Shown: positions 18,135 to 26,211 of the stretch, one piece after another
Layout of the letters: every line of letters starts with the position of its first letter
How positions within the stretch are numbered: position 1 is the first letter of the stretch
Origin: Candidatus Hodarchaeota archaeon
Lineage (GTDB): Archaea; Asgardarchaeota; Heimdallarchaeia; Hodarchaeales; Hodarchaeaceae
Direction of reading: 5' to 3'
DNA: 64,000 bases
NCBI GenBank assembly: GCA_016840285.1
Contig: JAEOSR010000063.1
Coordinates: 1 to 64,000 of the forward strand
Notes under the pieces: generated by a model
Seen by the model: the letters and a program-made list of their open reading frames with translations, nothing else
Told to the model about the DNA's origin: nothing
Database searches by the model: none
Translations under genes and position numbers: made by a program

Positions 18135-19356
18135 CTAGCTCGTTACCGTAGCTAATCTCAATCGTGTGGTATGTAACCCTACATCCTCTATCCTGTCAGC
18201 TTCAACAGCATTCAGGAGTGCTTTTTTCAGAATGTTATACGCCCCATTCACATCAGCATTAATGATAGTGCCTGTGTGAGATTTGAATAACCCTCTAGTA
18301 ATTCTTCTACCTAGATATTTGTTATGGTGTTCGATTGGTTCGTTATCCAAGAAAAAACACTTGCTGGAGTGGCTTTCCTCCTGTTTAATGACTGTTATTC
18401 CCTGATCTTCGGCTTTGTAGTCCAATTGCTAAATTAGCTTATGATAAGGAATGGTGACAAAATTTTGGTTATTTCTTCTTCCAAGGTGACAGTTTTGTTT
18501 CCAATCGGGATTATATCTGATAATAACTGTTCCAATGTCATTCAAGACGCAGTACTCTATAATTTTTCTACTGGTCTTGTGGAAATAGTCATTGATTTTG
18601 TTATTGCGCTTATTGGTTAATTTTTGCATGGTTTTGCCTATTTTTATTCCCTGACGGTCATAAATTGATTGAATTCGGGCTTTTTCTTTGTTATAGAATT
18701 GATTAATGGATTTAACAACCCCACCTTTAATAACAAATGGTCTCAGACCATTGTTATTTACCGTAGTTATGAGGTTGCGAACCCCTAAATCAATAGCAAT
18801 GATAGTATTCTTATTCAAAGATTTCGGATTAACAATTTTCTGATAGATGATTTCTACTACATAACCTACCCCCTTCGGAATAATTCGTACTTCTCTGATG
18901 TCTATTTTTTCAGGTAGTCTTGTATTAATTTTAATTCCTATTTTTTTGGGAAATCTAAGGATACTGTTTTTTTTAATTTTACCTGTTGGTTAGTAAAAAC
19001 CAATAGAAACTCACCATTCTTCGGTTTGTATCCAGGGAGTTTTGGTCTCCCTTTAAATGTCGACTCATCCTTCTCCCACTCTTTAATAGTACCAAAAAAG
19101 GCTTTCCAATTTCTATCAAGGATTTTCACCACTTGTTGAGCTGTCTGGGCAGGTAGCAGTTGATAATTCTTTAAGGTCTTGATTTTATGGTAAAGTGTGT
19201 TATACCGAATCCATTTTTTTCATTAAAAAAAGCCTTTCTAATTAGATAGTTTGCTTCATTGTAAAAATTCTTTGATACATGACAAAGATGTCGGAGGTTT
19301 TTGGTTGGTTTTAACCAGATCCGTTCAGTTCTGAAGACTCTCATCATTTCTGTCAA
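18135..19356 (-). pseudogene. tnpB: Decayed TnpB (IS200/IS605-type RNA-guided nuclease)
   Basis: A leftward tnpB of about 400 codons broken in three places. The N-terminal piece (from 19356, RTERIWLKPTKNLRHLCH) shifts frame near 19195. The next piece contains TAQQVVKILDRNWKAFF and RPKLPGYKPKNGEF, and ends in a frameshift at the T-run 18967-18974 (an A-run on the coding strand). The third piece holds LRFPKKIGIK and the RuvC strand IIAIDLGVRN, then hits an in-frame TAG at 18429-18431. The last piece carries SSKCFFLDNEP, LGRRITRGLF and INADVNGAYNILKK. No tnpA accompanies it. The element is inactive as written, unless the lesions are sequencing errors. Confidence 0.85.
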
Positions 19357-19659
19357 TCAGCATCACATGGTAGGAAATTTGTTTAGTAATGCAAATTATA
19401 TTCCTCGAAATCTCTAAAAAATGAATTACAGAGGGAATGAGAAATTGTCAAAGAAAAAACCACCAATCTCCTTATAACCACCTAAGAAAATTAATTTTGT
19501 GATATAATCCGCAACAACCGTAGAAATTCTTATTCTCGTATTAGTCCTCATTTCACTAAAAAGAAATATTAAATTATATCATTCGATTATATTTTCAGTT
19601 ATCCATATTCTTTTCTAAGAAAATATTAAATAGCAATTTTCAATACAAGATGGTTTTTA

Positions 19660-20802
19660 ATGGATATTTCAGAGCTAGTGTTCGTCTATTTAGGGCCCTT
19701 CCTCTACAATCTCATATTCGTTTCCTTATGGATCCTCTGGTTTATGTACCACCGCGAAGAAGAAAATCAAAGACTCAAACACCTCTTCAGGAAGTATCTT
19801 CGCGATAAAATCTGGTTTTATCTTATCACAGGAAGTTTAACTGTAATTTTTCTTTATTTCCTATTCTCATATGCGATATTTAACACTGATGTTGATGATG
19901 CGATTACATCAGCCGTACAGGCCTTTTTACAAGGTGTTAATCCTTATCAAAAAGACGTTGTAGAACACCATATTAATTCCGAAATTGTTCTTGGTCGATA
20001 CCATTATTTCCCTCCTGATTTGCTCACTTACAGTTTATATTACTATTTCTTTGGCAATTTTTTGTTTCCTCTTCTTCATACCTATTGGTTTGTCCCTCTC
20101 CATATTATTCTGATAATTCCAGGATATTGGATAATCACTCAACTTGTCGCTTGGCCACATCATCGGCTAATCCCTTTTACTGTTCTCTTAATTACTCCTT
20201 TTTTATTCACTAATTCAATGCTTATGTGGTTTTTTTTCCTGATAGGCTATTATTTTTATGAGGAAAAGGAAAGACACATCTTAGGTATGACGTTTTACGT
20301 CCTCGCAGCTTCTGTTAAATACATGGTTGGCTTTATCATTCTCTTTTATTTTATTCAAACCTTGAAGGGACTTCATAAAGAAAACCAATTCACGAAATGG
20401 CGGATAATTGGACATAAACTGGCTCCATTTGTGATCTCTAGTTTAATCCTGACCTTAATCTGTTTACCGTTTGGCTTTTTTGATGTAATAAAATCAGTTT
20501 TTCTAGATCAAGGCGATCCTCAGTACAGAGAGGAGGTAGCTCAATCCGTTGGCCCATTATTAATTGAAATTCTTAAGATAATGAACTTGACATCTCTTTA
20601 TCTCCCGATTTTGGGAGTCATTGTGATTCTAGCTTTAATTATTTCAATGAAACAGCCCACATATGACCAAATTATCCATTTTTCATTCCTCTCTATGATC
20701 ATCCTCCCTTTCTATGCAACAGAGTTGTTCATCACCCTACCTTTCTTCTTTTGGTTCAAGGAGGGTTTTGAGGCAATTAAAGATGACAATCAGGTAGTAT
20801 AA
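19660..20802 (+). CDS. Multi-pass membrane glycosyltransferase-like protein (GT87/DUF2029-like)
   Basis: 380 residues with about nine hydrophobic segments. After the first two helices the loop NTDVDDAI...FLQGVNPYQKDVVEHH (residues ~68-108) has an acidic D-x-D cluster and the GxNPY motif, typical of polyprenyl-phosphate-mannose dependent membrane transferases such as GT87. RYHYFPPDLL follows, then further helices. It would use a lipid-linked sugar on the outer face of the membrane. The donor and acceptor are unknown. An A/T-rich TATA-like stretch at 19622-19631 lies ~30 nt before the ATG, so the mRNA could be leaderless. It is not a full-length match to any family that I can name with certainty. 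Confidence 0.55.
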   Translation: MDISELVFVYLGPFLYNLIFVSLWILWFMYHREEENQRLKHLFRKYLRDKIWFYLITGSLTVIFLYFLFSYAIFNTDVDDAITSAVQAFLQGVNPYQKDVVEHHINSEIVLGRYHYFPPDLLTYSLYYYFFGNFLFPLLHTYWFVPLHIILIIPGYWIITQLVAWPHHRLIPFTVLLITPFLFTNSMLMWFFFLIGYYFYEEKERHILGMTFYVLAASVKYMVGFIILFYFIQTLKGLHKENQFTKWRIIGHKLAPFVISSLILTLICLPFGFFDVIKSVFLDQGDPQYREEVAQSVGPLLIEILKIMNLTSLYLPILGVIVILALIISMKQPTYDQIIHFSFLSMIILPFYATELFITLPFFFWFKEGFEAIKDDNQVV

Positions 20803-20849
20803 CTTACAGAAATAATCTCCCAACCCAAGTGAAACCATTATATCCAATA

Positions 20850-21092
20850 CTAGCGTTTTTCATCAGCAATTGTGGTAATTACTGAAATACTCCGTACAGA
20901 AAATCGTTCATCAACATAAAGAATGCGTACATGCTCTGGGTCACAATCAGTTAGACCATGTATGTCAACCACTTGACACACTCCAGAGATAGAGGGTTTA
21001 TAATCGTTTCTATTCATTTTTAGCTGGATTGCTCTCTTACAGATTGAGCAAGGTTCGCAATTGAGAGCCACTAGATCACTCTTTGATGACAT
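20850..21092 (-). CDS. Small CxxC protein, unknown function
   Basis: 80 residues. A CEPCSICKRAIQLK segment (C12, C15, C18) is followed by two or three beta-rich stretches with further Cys (C39, C50). The cysteines could form a small metal-binding knuckle, but the pattern is not a standard zinc ribbon. No signal peptide or membrane helix is present. It is a single gene between a membrane transferase (convergent) and a small coiled-coil gene (divergent). I do not recognise a family. Coding reality is supported by a long clean frame with a normal amino acid mix, but not by homology. Confidence 0.5.
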   Translation of the reverse strand: MSSKSDLVALNCEPCSICKRAIQLKMNRNDYKPSISGVCQVVDIHGLTDCDPEHVRILYVDERFSVRSISVITTIADEKR

Positions 21093-21194
21093 TGTTTATC
21101 TCGCCTTAGCTTTCGTGAAAGAACTCCACTAGTTCAAACTTCAAAAACCTTTGCTAATTCCTGGTAGTGATGAATAATCCTCCGATTACATAAA

Positions 21195-21202
21195 TTTAAA
21201 TA
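21195..21202 (+). promoter_or_regulatory. Candidate TATA box for the coiled-coil gene at 21268
   Basis: The sequence TTTAAATA in an AT-rich stretch resembles the archaeal TATA consensus. It lies 66 nt before the TTG start at 21268, and a GGGG stretch at 21256-21259 could act as ribosome binding site. Position and composition are the only evidence. Confidence 0.3.
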
Positions 21203-21267
21203 TTGGTTGTTTTCTTAAAAAAACAATTAAATCTGACTATTTAACCTAAGATAGCGGGGTAATATTT

Positions 21268-21585
21268 TTGGATGACGAGGAACTGGTTGTAGATACCCCT
21301 TGGGGAAAGTTAGTTACATCGAAAGGATTAAAGTACCTCTTAACAGGATTCGAGCAAGATTTGGAAAGATTAGGAAAAGTCTTGGCTCGTATTGAAACAC
21401 GGTTAACTGAAATTGAGAGTACTCAATCAAATGAAAATGTGAAAAGCCGAATTCAAGTGATTGAAGGGTCTCTTAAGTCACTGGAAGATGATATTCATCA
21501 ATTTCGTGAGAACCAGACATCCTTTGCTGCTCATATGAAAAAGACCCTTCAAATTTTCTACTCTAAACTCGATAATGACGATTGA
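21268..21585 (+). CDS. Small coiled-coil protein, unknown function
   Basis: 105 residues from a TTG start placed 8 nt after a GGGG stretch. The N-terminus has DTPWGKLVTSKGLKYLL. From about residue 35 onward the sequence is a heptad-rich helix (LERLGKVLARIETRLTEI, then IQVIEGSLKSLEDDI), suggesting a dimeric or trimeric coiled coil. No enzymatic motif is visible. It converges on hef with 28 nt between stops. I do not recognise the family; small Asgard/archaeal helical proteins of this kind often act as scaffolds, but that is only a guess here. Confidence 0.55.
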   Translation: MDDEELVVDTPWGKLVTSKGLKYLLTGFEQDLERLGKVLARIETRLTEIESTQSNENVKSRIQVIEGSLKSLEDDIHQFRENQTSFAAHMKKTLQIFYSKLDNDD

Positions 21586-21613
21586 AAAAGAAACCTTAGG
21601 TTCTGAGTAAAAG

Positions 21614-23872
21614 CTATGGGAGATTCCTATCCCCTGGAGAGTTCAAAACAGCTCGAACTCGTGTGGCAAGTTTCCTCCCGATTTGTGGAACAGCTATCAA
21701 TTCTTCTAAATCCGCTGAAGCAATTGCTTGAATGGTTTGAAATTTATCCAGTAAACTTTTCGCTTTTGCTGTGTTGATCCCAGGAATCGTTGCCAACATG
21801 AACAGCTGAATCTCTCGGACATTTTGTTCTTTTTTTGAAACGCTAGGTAAAGAAATTTCTGCAGTAGTGTCTCCTTGTTCACGTTTTGCCAACTGGTACA
21901 TAAGCGCAGCTGTTTCTGAATCATTCCGAGTGAATACAATAGGAATTCGAAAATCAAGAATTATTGAGCTGATAGCGCCCATAAGACTGTTAATATGGAT
22001 TTGACGTTCTATTACTTCTGATTCTAGCTGAATCAATATTAAAGGCAACTTTTGCTGCGCCAACCTCGACAATTGGGAGTGTTGTCCTGGGGATGAAGGT
22101 TGAAACAACCTTCCATCTATTACAGAACTTACGAAATCAGAATAAGTTTTTCGTTCCACAATTAAGCGATTTGAAAGAATATAATCTCCCACTTCTAGTT
22201 CTTGGGATCGTAATTGAGCTCCGTGTTGTTTTAATAATTTTGGGATCCGATTTGTACTTTCACGAGAATCAATAATTATTTGAGGCTCTGAAGTTCCAGT
22301 TGCAAAGTGTTCCTTCTTTTCTTCTTTTTTCAGGAACTTATCCAAGGTTTCATGACTTTCCTGGATTTTTTTGTTTTCAAGCAAAAGTTGTAGATCTTTT
22401 TTCAAGAATTTATTCATTTGTTTATTTTTTCTGTTAATTGCCCAGTACATAGCTTCATCGCGTGTACCTTTGGTTACAAGATGGATGACCCGTGATCTTC
22501 TCTTTCTTCCCCTTCCTTGGCGCTGAATTGCTCTGACAATGGAAGGAACCGAGTCATAGAACACGACCAAATCACAGTTCCCAACATCTAGTCCCTCCTC
22601 ACCAACGGAGGTGCTGAGTAGAATCTTCAAATCACCCTGTTTGAATTTTTCGATAACGTCTAATTGTTGTTTTTGCGTGAGTCCTTTGTCATCCGTCGAA
22701 CTTGAATGACCAATGAATATTCCAGTTTCAATATCTTGTCGAGATAATTCAGAATGAAGGAATCTAATTGTATCGCGATAGTTACTAAATATTATGATCC
22801 TTGAGTCCAAAGAGGAGTCTTTTTTGAAAATTTCCTTTATTTCATCAATTAAGTGTTGAAGTTTGGGATGAATCATTGGTTTTTCAGATAATTCCTTCTC
22901 AAGAAGTAAGATTCGATTATCTTCAAGAAACACTCTTAATGCCTTTGATGAAACCTTTCGACGCCATTTTTGAATACTATATAACGTTTGAGGAAAGCCT
23001 TGACTTTCTACGAGTTCTTTAAGATGTTGTACACGAATTAAATTTGAACTGTGAATTAAGAGTTCGCCAAAAGCAGAATCTTGCTTAGTAAGCATCACAA
23101 CCTGTTGGTGAATCCCTAGAGCTTCTTTCTTCCCTATATATTTATGATCTAAAGTCCCTGGTATCTGTTCTTTTAGAGTTTGTACTAATTCATCTTGATA
23201 ACTCTTTAAATCTTTAAGGACGGACTCATATTCTGCAGGAAGCTTGATCCAAATAACTTTTGGAGTGTGTATCGAAATATATTCACTTACATCTAAATCG
23301 CTGGTGTCTGTGACTGATACTTTAGAGATTCTGAGATTTTCACACACCTCAAGGATTTTCTCTGGATTATTCCCAGGTGTTGCGGTAAACCCGATGATCT
23401 GACATCGTGCTTGTTTTGCGATTCCTACATACGCGTAATCACCAGTAGCCCTATGAACCTCATCGATACAGAGCAACTTTATTTGCTGGAGATCTAAGCG
23501 GTCATAGGTCAGGTCATTTTCAATCGTTTGAGGAGTACCTATCACAATCTTGGCATTTGGATATTTATCCTTCCTTTTCGAAGGAGGAACTTCTCCTGAT
23601 ACCTCGAGGACCATATCAGGGGAGAGATTCCCTATAAATTCTAAGAACATTTCCTTTATCTGATGAACTAAAGGTCGTGTTGGAGTTAATATTAGTATCT
23701 GTTTAGTTGGATCTTTCTTCAGGTAGTATGCTGCTAAATAAGCCATGATTACTGTTTTACCCAGACCAGTTGGAAGGACGACTAGTGTATTCCCAGGGTT
23801 TGTAACACACTCTGAAAAGATAACTTGTTGGTAGATTCTTGGCTCAGCAGCGTTGATTAACGGATCATCCAA
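21614..23872 (-). CDS. hef: Hef: SF2 helicase fused to XPF-type nuclease
   Basis: 752 residues, processing stalled or branched replication forks; archaeal relative of FANCM and XPF/MUS81. Helicase motifs: LPTGLGKT (33-40), DEVH (137-140), TATPG (163-167) and the arginine-finger motif QRQGRGRKRR (450-459). The nuclease domain has IDSRE (534-538), GDYIL and VERKT (572-576), the ERKxxxD signature of XPF nucleases, so both activities look intact. Two C-terminal helix-hairpin-helix motifs (PGINTAKAKSL and PQIGRKLATRV) bind DNA. Full domain order as in euryarchaeal Hef. It stands as its own leftward unit. Confidence 0.95.
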   Translation of the reverse strand: MDDPLINAAEPRIYQQVIFSECVTNPGNTLVVLPTGLGKTVIMAYLAAYYLKKDPTKQILILTPTRPLVHQIKEMFLEFIGNLSPDMVLEVSGEVPPSKRKDKYPNAKIVIGTPQTIENDLTYDRLDLQQIKLLCIDEVHRATGDYAYVGIAKQARCQIIGFTATPGNNPEKILEVCENLRISKVSVTDTSDLDVSEYISIHTPKVIWIKLPAEYESVLKDLKSYQDELVQTLKEQIPGTLDHKYIGKKEALGIHQQVVMLTKQDSAFGELLIHSSNLIRVQHLKELVESQGFPQTLYSIQKWRRKVSSKALRVFLEDNRILLLEKELSEKPMIHPKLQHLIDEIKEIFKKDSSLDSRIIIFSNYRDTIRFLHSELSRQDIETGIFIGHSSSTDDKGLTQKQQLDVIEKFKQGDLKILLSTSVGEEGLDVGNCDLVVFYDSVPSIVRAIQRQGRGRKRRSRVIHLVTKGTRDEAMYWAINRKNKQMNKFLKKDLQLLLENKKIQESHETLDKFLKKEEKKEHFATGTSEPQIIIDSRESTNRIPKLLKQHGAQLRSQELEVGDYILSNRLIVERKTYSDFVSSVIDGRLFQPSSPGQHSQLSRLAQQKLPLILIQLESEVIERQIHINSLMGAISSIILDFRIPIVFTRNDSETAALMYQLAKREQGDTTAEISLPSVSKKEQNVREIQLFMLATIPGINTAKAKSLLDKFQTIQAIASADLEELIAVPQIGRKLATRVRAVLNSPGDRNLP

Positions 23873-24120
23873 AACAAATCTAACTCACAGATACAATCTT
23901 GATTTCACTTTATTCTTCTATTAATTAAGCATTTCGTGTATCCTTGGTTATTGTTTTAATTTTCTTGTTCATCTTCAAAAATTCAGACGGTGTTCAATAT
24001 AGAGGAAGAAATGAAGTTCGATTCCTTTAGTTTAGCTTTTAGATTGTGTGGAAAAATTTTCAATCAAGAAATTCCTAGTGATAGCATAAATAATTGATGA
24101 ATCTGATAAATCATGAATTA
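23873..24120. other. Intergenic region between hef and the 24.1-26.1 kb operon
   Basis: AT-rich divergent spacer. It must carry promoters for hef (leftward) and the rightward operon, but I see no convincing single TATA element, no structured RNA and no repeats. Confidence 0.4.
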
Positions 24121-24246
24121 ATGGTTCGAACACCTAAGTATGCAAAGCGAAACCAGATTTTTATTCGAAAAATAGCTTTAAAAAAGAAGAAAAGGATAAC
24201 TCATCAACATTCAACATTATGCTTAAGATGTGAGAAAAATGGCTGA
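24121..24246 (+). CDS. Possible small basic protein (41 aa) overlapping the next gene
   Basis: An ATG-initiated frame of 41 codons beginning MVRTPKYAKRNQ, very rich in Lys/Arg with a CLRC pair near the end. Its stop overlaps the start region of the following gene (GTG 24230 / ATG 24239). The basic composition and CxxC resemble small nucleic-acid binding or ribosome-associated proteins, but I recognise no family. Overlap with the next start could give translational coupling. Evidence is compositional only, so it may be spurious. Confidence 0.3.
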   Translation: MVRTPKYAKRNQIFIRKIALKKKKRITHQHSTLCLRCEKNG

Positions 24247-25063
24247 GAAGGAAGAATCTCAAGAAGAGGCAATACCCGTTACTGTAAAAGAACGTAAGAT
24301 CACCCTAGACCTTTGGAAAACAAAAATTCATGGCGAAATTATAGGAATAAAACAACAGGAACAATACATGGCAAAATCACGCCAATTCACAAGAGACCTT
24401 GAGCTTTTTGGTGAGGTCATTGAAAAGAAGAAAGGGAAAGAGGAGACTGTTGGTTACGTAGGTTATCGTAAAGGTTTGTGGGATGACGAGAAAGAGAAAT
24501 TAGCCCGACGACTAGTGATCAAACTATTTTCTAAATCAATGTACTATCAAGGAACCTTGGAAGAGATGGTTGGTCGTGAATTTACTCGTTCACTCTCTGC
24601 ACGACATGACTTTCCAAGTTTTAACTTAATGATTGACGATTATGAGTACTTAATCCCATTAAATAAGATTCGTGGCGGGTGGTTTGTTCCAGAATGGTTT
24701 GTTTTCCGCATTGATGATGAAGAAGGATTTATCCCAATAATATTAAAACACAAGATGGGTCTTGGAATAGATTACCGCGTTGTAAATGGGATTGGGGATA
24801 GACAGTTCGGTAAGATTGATGGAAAAAAGTTTGATGTGGGTGGTAGATATGATATCACACTCAAAGCCACAGATGAACGTCTTGTTGATAATGTTCTCGT
24901 ACGAGCTATAATCCTCTTTGCAGCTTCATTAAAATTCCATGAAGATATTATCAAGAAAATTAAGAAGGGTACGAAAAAAATGCGGAAGGATGAATGGCAA
25001 CCAGACCTTTCAAATGAAGAAAAACTCCTTCGGAGAAACCCCCGATCAATTCTTCGAAAATAG
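24230..25063 (+). CDS. Unknown protein, possible LURP-one/scramblase-like beta-barrel fold
   Basis: 277 residues from GTG 24230 (or ATG 24239, three codons in). The N-terminal ~100 residues are charged and helical. From about residue 140 the text is beta-rich: YEYLIPLNKIRGGWFVPEWF, then RYDITLKATDERLVDN, ending with the hydrophobic helix VRAIILFAASLKFHEDII. Alternating short strands followed by a buried C-terminal helix recall the tubby C-terminal-like superfamily (LURP-one-related, phospholipid scramblase). This is a weak eye-match only. The extreme C-terminus is basic (RRNPRSILRK). It is the first full gene of a three-gene operon with 23 nt to the next. Confidence 0.55.
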   Translation: MRKMAEKEESQEEAIPVTVKERKITLDLWKTKIHGEIIGIKQQEQYMAKSRQFTRDLELFGEVIEKKKGKEETVGYVGYRKGLWDDEKEKLARRLVIKLFSKSMYYQGTLEEMVGREFTRSLSARHDFPSFNLMIDDYEYLIPLNKIRGGWFVPEWFVFRIDDEEGFIPIILKHKMGLGIDYRVVNGIGDRQFGKIDGKKFDVGGRYDITLKATDERLVDNVLVRAIILFAASLKFHEDIIKKIKKGTKKMRKDEWQPDLSNEEKLLRRNPRSILRK

Positions 25064-25086
25064 AAAGTCTTTGGAGCATTATCATA

Positions 25087-25716
25087 TTGATTCCTGATGA
25101 TGAAAGTTTAGAATTTCTGATTGAGCATCTCAAATATCTGATTCAAGAACAACCTGATAGAAAGATAGAGAAAATATCAGATCTGACAGAAATTCTTTCT
25201 GATTTTATGTCAACTTTTTTAGTAGTAGTTGACGCTTTAATCTCAAGTAGTCAGAGAAGATTTGGTGCAATTGAAAATAAATTGAATGAATTTGAAGATC
25301 TTCTATTGAGTGCGTCGATTAAAGGGCTCTCAGGATTATCAGAGCTATCACAGGCAACTGAGGAAAGGTTGACCGAAGAGATAGACCAACCTTTACAAAA
25401 AACTGAGTTTCAACCAACTCCCCCAAGACCAACTACTGAGGTTGTACCACCTCCACCTCCTAAAGTTACAACAGAAGAACATATCCCAGTAGTATCTGTT
25501 CAACAGCCTAAGGAAAAACCCATTGTAACTATCTCTGAAGATATGGAAGTAGAAGATCTTGCAGCTCTCGCATTTAAACAAAGAGAAAAAGAAGCAACTC
25601 CTACCCCTCGTCCTTCCCCCGCCCGCCTTGGTGCAGTCTCACTTAAAATGGAATTAATGCAAGAACTGAAAAAGAAATTCGGTAGTGATAAATTAAAACA
25701 AAATGAGTCAATATGA
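25087..25716 (+). CDS. Helical protein with proline-rich linker, unknown function
   Basis: 209 residues from a TTG start, with a GGAG motif 10 nt upstream. Residues 1-100 are predicted helical (DLTEILSDFMSTFLVVVDAL, then AIENKLNEFEDLLL). Residues ~115-150 are Pro/Thr-rich (PPRPTTEVVPPPPPK), a flexible linker. A short helical tail ends LMQELKKKFG. Proline-rich linkers of this kind often recruit partners. It overlaps the next gene by 4 nt, so the two products are probably made together. No family recognised. Confidence 0.55.
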   Translation: MIPDDESLEFLIEHLKYLIQEQPDRKIEKISDLTEILSDFMSTFLVVVDALISSSQRRFGAIENKLNEFEDLLLSASIKGLSGLSELSQATEERLTEEIDQPLQKTEFQPTPPRPTTEVVPPPPPKVTTEEHIPVVSVQQPKEKPIVTISEDMEVEDLAALAFKQREKEATPTPRPSPARLGAVSLKMELMQELKKKFGSDKLKQNESI

Positions 25717-26120
25717 GTTTACTCAATCTCTATCAAAATGGGGTGAGTTCGTATTTGCGGAGAGATTTCCCCCAAGCAATCAATTTTCACCAGTCTCTCT
25801 TAAAACAATATGTCTTTCATTATGCTAACAGAACTAATGTAGATCCTTTATCATATGCTTTCGATTCCATTTTAGTTTTACATTCAAAAGCCTGGATTCA
25901 ATTAGAACAAATATTTTCTAGCCATAGATACCAGAATCAAACTCAGAAACAACAGAAACTCCTCAGAGCTCAAGGAACACTTGAAGGTGCAGAGATCCTC
26001 CTTGTTTATCTGAAAAACAAGCTAGGATTTACATCATACTCTGGCCTGAGACAAGGATTCAAGTGTCTTGAAACAATCCAAAAAATCTTAAAACGTAAAA
26101 CCAAACGATATAGTCTCTAA
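25713..26120 (+). CDS. Small helical protein, unknown function
   Basis: 135 residues; the start overlaps the upstream stop by 4 nt (ATGA), implying coupling. Several amphipathic helices are visible: YLRRDFPQAINFHQSLLKQ, then WIQLEQIF, then GTLEGAEILLVYLKNKLG. The helix-turn-helix spacing near the start is reminiscent of a TPR- or MIT-like helical hairpin, but no signature is complete. The C-terminus is strongly basic (LKRKTKRYSL). It ends the operon. Presumed partner of the proline-rich protein; this is inference from gene order. Confidence 0.5.
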   Translation: MSLLNLYQNGVSSYLRRDFPQAINFHQSLLKQYVFHYANRTNVDPLSYAFDSILVLHSKAWIQLEQIFSSHRYQNQTQKQQKLLRAQGTLEGAEILLVYLKNKLGFTSYSGLRQGFKCLETIQKILKRKTKRYSL

Positions 26121-26211
26121 TAGTTTCAAACCATCTGCAAAATAATTTGTAATTACGACCTTTAGATCTCTTGTAAACCTAATATAATAATGAATCATCA
26201 AGGTCTCTATT

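Noticed and set aside
24118..24140. GGTTCGAA string resembling a tRNA T-loop
   Set aside because: The flanking bases do not form a T-arm stem and no acceptor, D or anticodon arm is present.
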